A DNA stretch of 64,000 nucleotides. It comes from Azolla caroliniana (Eukaryota > Polypodiophyta). The notes below the pieces were generated by a model. That model was not told where the DNA came from, did no database searches, and saw only the letters and a program-made list of their open reading frames with translations. Where the stretch lies: the NCBI GenBank assembly GCA_043228905.1, contig JBHGNT010000001.1, positions 3,720,001-3,784,000 of the forward strand, written 5' to 3'. The position numbers and the translations under genes are program-made. Shown here piece by piece: positions 1 through 11,892 of the stretch (its first letter is position 1; every line of letters begins with the position of its first letter).

Positions 1-291
1 ATGTGGTTGTATGCAAAAGAACTTGTTGCAAGACTACTATGGGATCCGGGGGGTCGGTTCTGGACATATTCCTTGGGGGAACAGATCATAATGGTTCCCT
101 TCTTTCAGTATTCAATAAAGCTAGGAAGGTCATTACTAAGGTCTATGAATGTAATGGCGCCAGCAGCACAAAAACATTGGACTAATTGGGGTGTTTCAAC
201 GTTGTAGTTGAAAACATATTGGAGATGGATCTAGTCTTTCAAGGGGCCCTCTAAATTTATTCTTTTTAGACGGTTATTAATGCATGCAACA

Positions 292-892
292 TTACCAGTT
301 CGCTAGACATTAAAAGGGAATGTAGCACATAATCTCAGGCAATGTGGATTTTGCTATGCAACGCCGGAGACTACTAAGCATGCCCTTTGGTCTTGTCCCT
401 TGACTCAACAAGTATGGTATAAAGTTATTTCTTTATTCCTAACAATCAATGTTGGTTGCTTGTTCTCATGGGGAGCAACAGTGTGGGGAATTTTACACTC
501 CAGCTTGATGTTGTACGAGGTGATGATATACAAGAGGCCATGACGGTACATAACAAAAGATTGATATCAGTTAGTCCATTTCAACAACCTCGAAAGCATG
601 TGCGATCTGTCCAAATCTGGAAAACTGTGACTACGATAACATTATGGGTATTATGGAAATGTAGATGCAATCGACTTTACAATGCCGCAAAACTTGGTCT
701 TCTAGAGGTATTGCTTGAGATATGGGAAACATTGTTGAGAGTAGTTCATGGGCAATATGATAACATGTGCGGTTCTCCAAAAAATATTCATAAAAGAAGG
801 ATGAAGATTCTTCACTTATGGAGGAAGGTGCCTCTCTTTGTAGTGACAAATCAAAGACCTCCATGGAATTATTATCTTCCATGGACCCTTTC
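292..892 (+). mobile_element. LINE (non-LTR retrotransposon) remnant, C-terminal zinc-binding region
   Basis: Reading from 292, the translation runs LPVR, an in-frame TAG, then a Cys-rich segment with CGFC, ATPETTKHALWSCP and QQVW. This is the pattern of the reverse-transcriptase zinc-binding domain at the C terminus of plant LINE ORF2 proteins (Cys pair, ET..H, CP, then VW). After a frame change, a second open stretch (to 892) has W-rich spacing (IWK...LWVLWK) like the tail that follows this domain. Stops and frame breaks show a dead copy. The reverse transcriptase core is not in the window. The first 290 bases are probably the same element but I cannot prove it. Confidence 0.7.
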
Positions 893-3800
893 TTGATACA
901 AAACCAGCATTCTAATGTACCGTTTAAGGTTCAACAGCCCTGTATAAGTTGTTTTTTTATGTACAGGTTTATGTGTACATACATTACGTTGTAAGCCTAC
1001 AAGCAGGTAACTTTTACTTGTATTTTTTTTATATTTTTAGTACTATTGAAGAAAATCTTTCAAGGAAAAAAAAAATAGCCACTTGTTTAGCTCGTGTTTT
1101 TTCTACTTCAAATTTTAGGATACAATGCCTTACTTGACATTATAGTAGTGAAACTTTCATTCATATCATTAACTTCACTATTATAATCATGTGTTTATGG
1201 GCACCACTGTTGTTACGAGCATTACCACGCTTTATCCAAGTGTATAGAATACTACGGTACAATCTTACCACGGGATATTATATGATCATGCCCGTAACAA
1301 CTGTGCAGATGCTTATTTGTATTGTACATTACGTCTTGACTACTAGTGTATTGTTACAATCAAGGAAATTAGATTTCGCCAAATTGACAAGTCATAGACA
1401 AGTATGTTAAACACTTATTCATCGACTACAAAGTTATCCCCGGTTGGTAACTTCTTTACAAGAAGTTACCACCATCTATTGTCGTCATTTTGCGTGCATC
1501 AATTGAGAAATTGGTTATGGCACTTTCGTTATTTAATTGATTGACTCTAACTCCTTTAACATCTCTTATGCATAGGTCTAATACTAGACTTTATAAGCTA
1601 TTGAATGCTAGGCTTTATGAACTATTCATAATTAGTAGAACGCTTCATATTTGTACTAGTTGTTTAGATTTTTCCTCCGACCACTTTATGTTTTTTATGT
1701 CTCTCATGTTGCACAGTTGTACTCTATGTTTGAATGTGATATGTAATTATTCTTTACCGCATGGTTGAATTTCTTACCTAAAATATAATGCATTGCAAAA
1801 ACAAATCATATGGCTCAAAATCTTGAACAAAGCGATGTAGTTAAGCTCTGCCACATATCTCCCTCATTTTATATATAAATTGTACTACAATTCTGAAATC
1901 ACCCTACTCATTTGGAATTTCAAATGTGCTTGTAAAAGTTTAATGATGGATTATCTTATTATGGTTCTCAAATACTTCCTTGCAAATAACCATATCGTGT
2001 GCGCTTAATTTCTTCTTTCAACGATTTCTATTAGCTATTGAGTTTCTTAATTCTTTACACTCCATTCTATGTTATCAACTACATTAATTTTGCACACCAC
2101 CGTGACAAATTCTTCGTCACAAAACATTAAATCAATACCAGGCCTTTATCAAGAAATTAACCGAAAAGGTTGGATGGATGAAGTTTTCACCTTATTAATA
2201 ATTGATCAATCCTGAAATGATATTGGCAAAAGAGATTAAAGTATTTATTAAGGGAGATACTTCATGGATCAAGTTAGAAGAATTTGTGGTGTGGATTGAA
2301 AGGATGGAAAATGAACCATCGTGATCTTCTAAAGGAAACTTTATGAAACATTCAACTCTAAATGTTAACCGAAGGGAATGTGTGACTATAAATAAAATAT
2401 GCACACTGTCCAAAAAATAGATTGTTTGTAAATACAAATTGATTTGGTTTTCTTAGAATACACTTAAGGGAACAACTATCTATATGGGCTATCCAATAAC
2501 AAAGACTACGACCGCAAACACTATGCAATTTGATGTTGTGTTCTTAGAATATCCACACATTTTTATGTCTATTTGATGGAGTAATAGACTAAGCACATCC
2601 TTGCATACATCCACGATTTCTTTTTTGAACATGATTTTGATAGAGTAAGAGAGTTGATATATTATTACACCAAGCCAAGAGAAATAGTATGTTCCTTTGA
2701 CATCACCTCAAAGGTCATCTTCTCATGGAGAGCTCATCATAGCTTTTATCACTATTCACTCATTTTCTTTAAGCATAAATTTTCGTCCTAAACTCCTCTA
2801 GCTTTTAGGTAAACTATTGTTTGTCATTAAATTATCACAAATGTAACTTTCCACCATGGCTAATACATTCACCTTGTTTCCATGTGTTGAATTGATTGTG
2901 CTTCTATCATACTAAATCATCTCCTATTGCCCATGTTTTCACACCACGTGTTATTTTTGTATGCATTATGATGATCATTGACCATTTTATGGCATACAAG
3001 AGAAGAACTTTACCTTTTTCAAAGTACTAATGTCTTTGCACTTTAATTTACTGTCTCACGCTCAATTGATGTAGAATCTCAAATAGTGTAAGTTGTGTCC
3101 CTTTTTTTCAATCGTATATTATTGTCCCCCTCCATTATTACATTATACGTCATATCATAAAGAATTCATTGACTATTGTTTTATGTTGTAGCAAACAAGG
3201 GTTTGTTTCGAGCTTAAATAGGTATATGCCACCATTTTAGTTATGTTTTCCTCAAATGGAGTCTGGGACAATCATTCATCCATTACCCCATCGTAAGAAT
3301 CCATTTTACTCTTTTTCCCACGCCTAGAGTTGCGAATATTTTGAAATGAAGAAAAATTGGTACCAAGCTTTGTGTGTGCACACTTAGCGATGCTTGCACA
3401 ACATGATAGTCATATATGCTTGATGAAGGAGTGAAACAATGGAATTTGATGTGTATAAGGGAGCGCTTGACTCGAAACAATTCAAGTAAGAGTGATGTGC
3501 ACATAGAAATTCCCTACAAAAACAATCTGTGACCTCAATTGCAAAGCAAGATCCTAGTTTGGTGAGTTAGGAAGGCATGATAATCCTTAACCATGATCAA
3601 TCACGCAGAACTTGCAAAATCCCCAACTCTTGTTAGTAAGGCTTCATAACACAATAACTCATTGTTTCTTTATTTTTCTTGTTCTTTAAAACTTGCTACC
3701 AACTCAAAATTTACTTTGAAAATTGAGTTAAAGAAATAATAGTATATGTACATGCAATAGACGTGGATCATTCTACATCTAACCTATTGATCCACCCAAT

Positions 3801-4905
3801 TATATATAAATATCTAAACTAAGTAATTACATGCAAAAAGAAGAAGCAATTACATGCAATTGTAAGATCATACTTATATGTGTCGTGAACTATTGTATAA
3901 AATACAACTTTATGTCCAATTGTTTTGATGACAAAAGACTAAACTATGCCGCCCGATTTATTTGCCTATGACGATTCATATAATCAAGGGGGATATGTCA
4001 ATGTGAAAACATAATTGATGGGTTACCGAGTATTAGTTAATAATCCAAATGGAGCTATGGCACGTGTGTAAAAAAAGGTGCAAATAGTGCTAAAAGAATT
4101 CAATTGATAGGTCAAAATCAAAGGCAAAGCTAAACATTGATCATTTTATTTTATGGGATACCCTTAAAATTGTATGGGCCTACAATTGAATGAGGCTTTC
4201 CTATATAAAGTTGAATTGTTGTTTTAACCATTAGGTTACAACCTTATTGGTGTGATTTATGTGCTTCAAGTCCTCTCAATAAGGGGTCCACCTTTTGGCA
4301 TATTTGAAAAGACCACAATCTATGGATGGGTTTTTACATTTAAATCTCGGCTTTTGTGCGCGAAAATTGTAATGGCCGCTTTGACATTCTAACCATATCA
4401 TGTTACAACCTCTTTTGTGATGGGTTAACTCCAAATATGGGGTCCAGCATCCACCTTCCATGGTCTCTTTACCATCTAGAAAGGTAAGCAATTCCCATGG
4501 GGGGCTTATATATATATACCAAAGATTGAATCTCGTGCAATAAGCTCGAGTTGTCGTTTACCTAAGTTCTCAAAATGAAGACGCAACTAACTCGGTGACA
4601 TGAGTTATGAACTTCAAATAAATTTGTGTATGCAAATAAGCCCTTTCTGATGTAAGCACAGACCTAGGATCCCGATGTCCAGTCGGTCATTGGAGTGCAC
4701 CAACCTCATACTGCAGGCCGGCACCAATGTGAGTGGGTCAACATTAGGGAGACTTGAATCTTTGAAAGGTTCAATGGAACCACAAAATCCATCCAAAGAT
4801 TTCTCTTTAGATTCTAAGATTAAAGAATAATGACACCCTATTCAGAAAAAAAAAACAAAAACAAAACAATCAGACAAAAAGGAAGATGGAAAGCAGAACG
4901 GAGAG
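893..4905. other. Intergenic region, no gene seen
   Basis: About 4 kb of AT-rich DNA with only short open frames that match nothing I recognise and lack splice-consistent neighbours. It may contain decayed transposon sequence, for example the GC-richer patch at about 4640-4800, but no element ends could be defined. The last few hundred bases should hold the promoter of the JAZ gene. Confidence 0.5.
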
Positions 4906-4906
4906 G

Positions 4907-4918
4907 ATATATATATAT
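4907..4918 (+). promoter_or_regulatory. Candidate TATA box of the JAZ gene
   Basis: A TATATATATAT run lies about 130 bases upstream of the JAZ start codon at 5047, which would put transcription start near 4940-4950 and leave a 5' leader of about 100 bases. Position and sequence are typical of plant core promoters. The call rests on position only. Confidence 0.45.
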
Positions 4919-5046
4919 TCAAGTCATAAACGTACAATAATATAAGCTGTCTACTGCATCCCCTGCTATCCTTCAGGTTGTCTTTTGATGGGCATTCGTT
5001 TGATCTCTTCTTATGTTCTCTGATTTCCTTTCCTTTTTTGCGGGTT

Positions 5047-7569
5047 ATGGCAGCAAAGGCATTCCCTCTTCTTAATCTCCTCTCTGAAGATATAGGAGGC
5101 CATCAAGCAAAGAGGGGCCTGTTATGTGAACCAGCCGATCCTTCAGTTCCCCTCCCTCTTAAATCTAGGCAGACTTCTTTAGTTTCTTGTAAACAGATCT
5201 TTGATCAGATCAATTCTAATGCAGACACTGACTGTGGAGGTATGTCTTATTACACCTTCGTGCGCCATCTCTTCTTGCTCTATGAATACCCTGGTTTCTT
5301 TGTTGCTTTCAGTGCCTCATCAGGTATTTCATACATAGATATCTAGGTACTGTGGCACTGCAACTTCTAGAACTCATATAGTACGTACAAAACGCATGTA
5401 CGTACTTACCTATGTACGTATATATGCATGTGCGTATATCTGTATGCATGTATGTACGAGAGTGTATGTATGGTGTGTATATATGTGTGTATGTATGGGT
5501 ATGTGTGCCTGGCATTGTGGCTTCCATAACTCATGTGTCATGTAAATGTGTGTGTGCATATGTCCATGTATATATAAGTATGCATATAGCAGAGATTATT
5601 GTATGTATGTATGTATATTTCTGTATGTATGTATGTATGTAATAAGCTGATCTGGGTCTTGTAGGCTTGAGATACACCAATTTAAAATCATTTGATGAAA
5701 AGAGTACCCTGTTACAGCAGGTTTGTTAGGGATTAGGGCTCAAGCATCAACATTTCCATGGCATGCGAATCCTTCTTCAGAGGTAAGGGCCAGATTCAAC
5801 ACAAATTTCATTTAAGAAATGGATTTTGTGAATCAAGATCAATTGCAAGTTAATGTACATTTCATGAGCACACATATGTAAGCTTCACTTGGATGGTTCT
5901 TGCAGCATTCAATGTATCTCTCAGAGTTCAATAAATGTCCAAACAGAAGTCAAGTTGACCCCCTTGTATCTACACCATTGTTTTTGCAGCACGCCTCAGA
6001 AAATGCAAATCTACCTCTCAGCGCAGAAAGGATTCCACAAGTCATGTTCGGGTAAATTATTTTGATTAGCATGAGTACTACTGTGTTAGCATGCATGCAT
6101 TGCAATGCATGTGTACACCATGGAAATTAGTCATATGAGGTTATAGGAACCAAGGAAACGATCCTTAATTTGAGCATGTGTGATATTTGAGATGACGATG
6201 TTGTCACATGGCTTCTAAAATCTTCTAACCTCCTTGTAACTTCTAGAAGGTTCCCAAGGTGGTTAGGAACCAACCTTACATGGAGATGTCAACAGGGTTG
6301 GCTTGCAAGTAGTCTAGAAGCTTCTTGTTCTTGCTCCACAACATTCTCCTCTAATAACATGCTAATTTAATGTTTTGTATGATTTAGATATGACCAGTCA
6401 AGCCCATCTTTGAGACAGCCATGCGCTCAACTGACTATCTTCTATTCAGGGACTGTGCACGTATACGATAATGTCCCCGCAGACATGGTAATCGTAAAAT
6501 AGCGGCTTGGCTCTTTTTTCTACTGTTTAAAATAAAGCAAATTTCATCCTTTCAAAAAAGGAAGAAGAATATAAATGTAGAATTTTCCAGAGCAGGAAAC
6601 TGTAAGGATTTTCGAGACAGAAACTGCCGAAAAATAGTCAAGCTCTTTTTCTTCTTTTTTTGAAACTTGTTTGTTCTAGGTAAATGCCATTATGCTATTG
6701 GCAGGTTCGATGAATAAGTCATCATACCAAGAGAGAGAAGTACCTCAACTACAATCATCTTCTTCGTCTCCAACAAGAACAGTAAACATGGCAACGGGAT
6801 TTAATATGCCCAACAAAGCTCCCAATAGTCTAGCCAATGATGTTGCTTCGTCACTATCACCACGACAGACATTCCTACCTTGTGAACTGAAACTACATTG
6901 TACTTCACTAAAGAGGCCACCTCCAGCTGCAATAGGTATTTTTGTATACTGTTTTTTTATGTAGATTTCTATATGCTTCATAAATTTCTTGCGGTTTTGG
7001 GCTTTGGTTTTAGAGCTTCCACATGCACGGAAAGTGTCCTTGGCACGCTTTTTAGAGAAAAGAAAAGAGAGGTAAGACCTTGCAATAAATGATAACATTT
7101 CAATGTATTTTCTTATTTTGGTGTGATATAAAAACTCAGACTCATTGTCTCATTTACCATGCCATATTAGCATTTGATGGTTTGCTCCTCCAAAACAAAA
7201 TGTTTGCAAAATGCCCATTTTCTAGGCTTTTGGAAACTTTTGGTGTTAATTTTTACAATCAACGTAGTTTTTGATAGTTTACCAAATTTTACAGTATTAG
7301 CAAAAGAAATGTGATGGACATCAAAATATTAGCTCCATATAAAACTCGGTTGTTGAGATATAAATTCACCCGATCATTTATGAATCATGGCCGACTATAT
7401 TGTAGCATTGTTGATATCACAATGTTCATCATGAAGAATTATAATGGGTTCACCATTGACTTTCACTTGCAGGAGTGTGAAGGTACAACATGAGATTAAT
7501 GGGGTAATAAAGGGAGATGAAAACCGAGCTTATCCAAACATAAAGCAATGCATTTCGTCAAGTCCTTAA
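5047..7569 (+). CDS. JAZ repressor (TIFY family, JAZ3/TIFY6-like)
   Basis: This is a jasmonate-ZIM-domain protein. Family knowledge: it represses MYC2-type bHLH factors in the nucleus and is degraded through SCF-COI1 when JA-Ile is present. Model: exons 5047-5239, 5721-5782 (or 5665-5720, see findings), 5990-6051, 6388-6487, 6680-6935, 7014-7071, 7473-7569, giving 275 residues. Visible: TIFY domain (TIFYSGTVHVYDNVPADM, about residues 122-139, continuing into AIMLLAGS in the next exon) and Jas motif (LPHARKVSLARFLEKRKER, about 226-244). The ARKxSLARFLEKRKER form resembles JAZ3/JAZ4 rather than JAZ1. The degron has His where Ile is usual in LPIARR. The last exon lacks the X5PY tail common in JAZ proteins. 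No LxLxL EAR motif is seen. The start is the first in-frame ATG after the TATA-like run. Family assignment is firm; the second and last exons are less so. Confidence 0.88.
5380..5645. repeat. TATG/TACG-rich microsatellite in JAZ intron 1
   Basis: Imperfect GTAT, TATG and TACG repeats fill about 260 bases of the first JAZ intron and end in clean (TATG)n. They create meaningless open frames on both strands. The tract lies just upstream of the alternative exon at 5665. Confidence 0.85.
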
Positions 7570-8510
7570 AAGCCAATTATCAACCAACCACTATAATAAA
7601 GACCAGAACATTAATGCAACAACTTGTTGCTTGTAAAATAATATTCTTGTCGGCTCGGAATTGACAACACATTCTAAGATTACGTGATGAATTTTGACCA
7701 TTATTACTGTTCACATGTAACTTGAGAATGAGGATAACATTTGATCAACAAAGTTTTCCGGTTCCCTATTTACAATCAAAAGCTTCATCATTTTAAATGT
7801 TAATGTACTTATACTAAATGCATCTTATCTTATTTATTTTTCCCTGAGTAGTACAATAATTTAAACCTTAGTACATACGTATTTCATTGGGATGCTATTC
7901 CCTTTTGGTCCTTACTACATAAATAAATTTATGGTTATTTTTTGGCATAATTTAGAGAAACGTTGAGAAATCAATCGGTGTCAAATGTCAAATGAATTTT
8001 TTTTGGGAAACAAAATGTCGAATGAATGAAAACCATAAAGTTTACAAAATATGCTTGAAAAGCATAGGTGTGTTAAGTCTATCCAAAGTTTAACAAATCA
8101 CAAAGCAATGTGTAGAATGTGCATGTTAACCACCCAATAGGAACTTGGGCTCATCATTCATGTATGAAAATGTGGGCAACCTCATGGATCTTAACTAGCC
8201 TCTATCCATAAATAGATGCCTAAGGAGCTCGTGCCAACAAATGACTTTACAATCATGTTCACACTTGGTTTCTTTACTTTTGATAATGTGTCTCTTTTTA
8301 TGGTGGCACATACAAGTAATAGTGGCTCAAACATGTGTTTCAACTTCAATGTTTCTTTACTACGAATAGTGTTCAAATGTTTCTTGATATATGTCAATTT
8401 ATTGAAGTAAAACGTTAGTATATTTGTGTGATTAGGAATCTCCCTGTTGATTGCTACACATAATCAATGTAAAAAAGGTGAGGATGCATAATGGTTTGCG
8501 TGAATAACAT

Positions 8511-8703
8511 TTTAACAACATACACCACAAATTTGACAGAAATCTTTGGATAACTGAAGCTAATACATCACAAATTTGATACTTGAGAGAAAAATACATT
8601 ATTATTCATTTTAACAACGTACACCACAAACTTGATAGAAATCTTTGGATAACTAAAGCTAATACATCACAAATTTGATACTTTAGAGAAAAATACATTA
8701 TAT
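8511..8703. repeat. Tandem duplication, two copies of about 99 bp
   Basis: Two head-to-tail copies (about 8511-8609 and 8610-8703) share long identical stretches around the shared words ATCTTTGGATAACT and AATACATCACAAATTTGATAC, with scattered substitutions. No coding content. Confidence 0.85.
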
Positions 8704-8819
8704 GATAATAAGGTTGGATTCTATACTTTAAATAAGAAAGTCTTGGAATATCTTCTAGAGGAGATAAAATATATGTAAACAAGTCTACTCATTTGGGGTT
8801 CATGCCATGCCCCAGTTAT

Positions 8820-8860
8820 ATACATACATGCATGCATATACATATATTGTATACATATAT

Positions 8861-8893
<33 letters not shown>

Positions 8894-8940
8894 TATAATT
8901 ATACTAGTACACACACACACATATAATTATACTTGTACAT
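8820..8940. repeat. CA/TA microsatellite
   Basis: A run of TACA and CA dinucleotide repeats followed by a short direct repeat of CACACACATATAATTATACT. Intergenic; no gene visible. Confidence 0.85.
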
Positions 8941-10267
8941 ATGAATCATTTCATTGGGAAATGACGAAAAGAGGAAGAAGAAATGGCCTACACATATGTG
9001 ATCACAAGCTATGCTTGTACGCATGGCTAGATACATCATATTGGCTCTCCCTAGGTTCTTATCATTTGTGAACAAATGTACAACCATATAAGTTAGTTTT
9101 TAAGGCAATTTGGTATAGAAAATTAGAAGCAGGATAAGGAAACACTTTTGTGGCTACAAATATTAACTTATAATTTGTTGGAATTGATTGAAGTGTAATA
9201 TAATATAGCATACACACGTGACAACCATACTTATACCGATTAGAGGATTGCAATCATGAAAATTTCTAACATTAGCAAAATCATGCGTCTAGGTTAGGTA
9301 ATGAGTCGTTCTCTCAACTCTGTTTATAGGGTGGAACAACTAAAGTAATTTGACACATCAATATGGTGAAAACTACTATCTTTTGATCATATGACATAGT
9401 AGGAACCTAAGAGTTGGGGCAACTAGTGCACATATACGTCGTGTATGAGGAGTAGGGGTTAATACATGGTCTGTATAGTTCACATGGTTGTACATGTGTG
9501 TAGGGGAGACCCATGTATGATAGTCACATGTGGGCATAAGCATTTGGAAAAGATGAAGTATGTGATTATTGGAAGGTGGAAAAATATCATCTCCATGACC
9601 TACATGCGAGCTACGACGATAGCGATATGTGGGTATATTAGTGATTGCCATGTTGATGAGGTCATTATAACCTCAATTGTGGTTGTAGAAACAATGGTGA
9701 CGTATCATGTCCTTGATTAACAATTACTGACACCATGATCGAGAAAGTTCCATTATCCTTTAAGAATTTTGGAGTGGAAGAAAACTAGATGGTGCTATAC
9801 CTTCCACACACACAACCTCTCTCGTCTCTTTTGAGATTTTACACTCTCCTTGTACTTTCTCTAGGTAAATTACCGATCAAAAACAGGGATGCAACACATG
9901 TACAGGAGGGAGGGATTTGGTAAAAATACTTATAAACCGTTGATGATCATAAAAGCTATTGCATCTACAATCAATCTCTACGAGCTTATCTCATGAAGTA
10001 CAAGCCTCGGGGCTTTTGGTCATTAAAATACGGGTGACACGATGATGTATGTACAAGTGAGAGAGCGAGGGCGAGAGTATATTCGTTAACGGGCCGGGAA
10101 TACCTTTTGTCTCATAATGTGGGAAATTGTGAGCCCATGATATAAGTAAACAAATGGCATACACAAATGCATGGGTTTGTAGATAGCTCCCAAGATAAGG
10201 AGCAAAACGAAAAGGGTTATTAGGCTATGCACGGTCCAATACACCATCAATCATCGCTTTTATTCAG

Positions 10268-10863
10268 GAAGGCCAAATCTCTGTACTTCCAAATACCAGA
10301 GATCCTGGCCATGGTCTCTCAGCTGCAGCGACAAAACTTGCTAATATTCTATTAGGTATCACCACATTTCTGTTTCAAAATGATTCATCATGTCATCATC
10401 TCTGATTTTAAATCGGCCCCTTGTCATGTCATCTTCTCTGTTTTAATGGATCCGTTATCATGTCATCATCTCTGTTTTATTGGATCCGTTACCATGTCAT
10501 GCTATCATAATGTTTTTTTTTTAAGCTGTTTCTTTCGTATCATATCCCCTTTTGAATGGATTTATTCCATTTTTCTGTGTTAAAAAGAAAAAGAACCTAT
10601 GCTTGATTATATGCAGAGATTAATTCAATGGTTCAGACTGTTCTACCAATAAGGCCGCATATTGTTTCATCTATGGATTCGCACAAAGAATCAACCACCC
10701 CAGATTCACCAGGTACGAGAGTTATTCATTATCTCAAGAGCTCTATCTCTAATTAACATGTGAGCTCCAGAGATATGAATAGAAGCATGAATAAGGAAGA
10801 AAAAATACTATCAGATGGAGAAGAAGTAGATGAGAGTGAGGAATATATAAAGGTTATTACCAA

Positions 10864-10899
<36 letters not shown>

Positions 10900-11892
10900 G
10901 CTTCGACTCTGATACCAATTTTCAACCGAATGTGAAGCTTTCTGATAAGTCATCAAAATTAGGTACTCAATATGGTATTGAAGGAAAAGAGGATCACCAA
11001 CAAAGCGGGTGGGCTATAGGAAAGAGTGTTCTAGAGGTTTCGAGAACACTCTTTCACATGAAGGATATTCTTATAGAGAAAGTTGCTAGTGCTAGACCTA
11101 GCCTTCCGACCGATACACTGGAGCATGCACGACGCTCTATCGAGTCTATGATTGTCGAGGCCAGTCAATCCGCATATGGGAGAACTCGAGATATAATGCT
11201 ACGGATCCGATTGCTTCTCGTTGAGCACATACCATCTCTCTCCCCCCAAGAATCCAAGAAGGTCAGAATTTGTTCCTCTTTTCTTAGCTGGTCTTAAGGA
11301 ATAACATATACATGGTCATAGGTGTATATAGGCATAAACATGCATATATTATATATACATGTACTTCTAGAATTACAAGTATATGTACATATAGGTCTAC
11401 ATTCATAAACACATAAATTCTTTGCCAATATGCCATCTCACATTTCTTCTTTTCCATGTTGTAAACATAGTTGCACATGTGTGTAAGAAGATGTATGTAC
11501 ACCTATGGGCATACCTACATGTACATTTGCATACACTTATATGAACACATAGTGATACACGTACATGTATGCTGTGTATACATATTGCATACATGTACGA
11601 GCATTCATTTCAAGTAGGTTCCTTCAATCTGAACTAACCATTCTGGTGTTTAGTTTCGTGATAGATAGTAGATGATGTCGAACGAGAGATTCTTGATTCA
11701 TCATTAAACCAAGCCACCAATGGGAACACCAATCCAACGGAGAAGGTGATGGACGGAAGAAACACAGAAGTGATAACAGAACGGTCTTCAACAGCATCAG
11801 CTACAACAAATCCTAGGTTCCCACAGTTGTCGATGTTCGCCACAAATATGGATCGTATAAAATCATGGCCTTTGTTTAGGTCCCGTTTATAG
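10268..11892 (+). CDS. Unrecognised multi-exon gene (3' part)
   Basis: I do not recognise this protein. Four exons fit splice signals and phase: 10268-10355, 10617-10712, 10900-11261 and 11665-11892 (TAG), giving 257 residues with no internal stop. The third exon encodes an amphipathic, probably helical stretch (VLEVSRTLFHMKDILIEK, then DTLEHARRSIESMIVEASQS). The C terminus is Ser/Thr/Asn-rich and ends in a basic LFRSRL. No catalytic motif, signal peptide or membrane segment is evident. The acceptor of the third exon is the end of a (TAG)12 microsatellite. The 5' end is missing: phase at 10268 is zero, so an upstream exon is needed. A splice from JAZ exon 7 (AAG before GTACAA at 7483) would be in phase, so fusion to JAZ cannot be excluded, though a separate gene is more likely. 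Confidence 0.5.
10380..10500. repeat. Triplicated short repeat in an intron
   Basis: Three imperfect copies of about 45 bp, each with a CATGTCATCATCTCTGTTTT-like core and two with GGATCCGTTA, lie in the first intron of the unrecognised gene. No sign of coding use. Confidence 0.75.
10864..10899 (+). repeat. (TAG)12 microsatellite acting as a 3' splice region
   Basis: Twelve perfect TAG triplets directly precede the third exon of the unrecognised gene. Every triplet ends in AG, and the incoming phase makes each upstream choice add one GTA (Val) codon before GGC TTC. The repeat is therefore both a microsatellite and a stack of in-frame candidate acceptors. Confidence 0.8.

Larger units (their letters stand above)
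7570..10267. other. Gap between JAZ and the next gene
   Basis: No convincing exon was found. The region holds a tandem duplication (8511-8703), a CA/TA microsatellite (about 8820-8940) and AT-rich filler. Any 5' exons of the unrecognised gene at 10268 must lie here if that gene is independent of JAZ, but I could not identify a start codon with matching phase. Confidence 0.4.

Noticed and set aside
10903-10920. Sequence resembling an initiator tRNA-Met primer-binding site (TGGTATCAGAG on the minus strand)
   Set aside because: It lies inside an exon whose frame and splice phases are consistent, and no LTR end with TG...CA or second LTR was found next to it.
10753-10956. Poly-Leu frame on the minus strand
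   Set aside because: The Leu run is the reverse reading of the (TAG)12 repeat; no other support.
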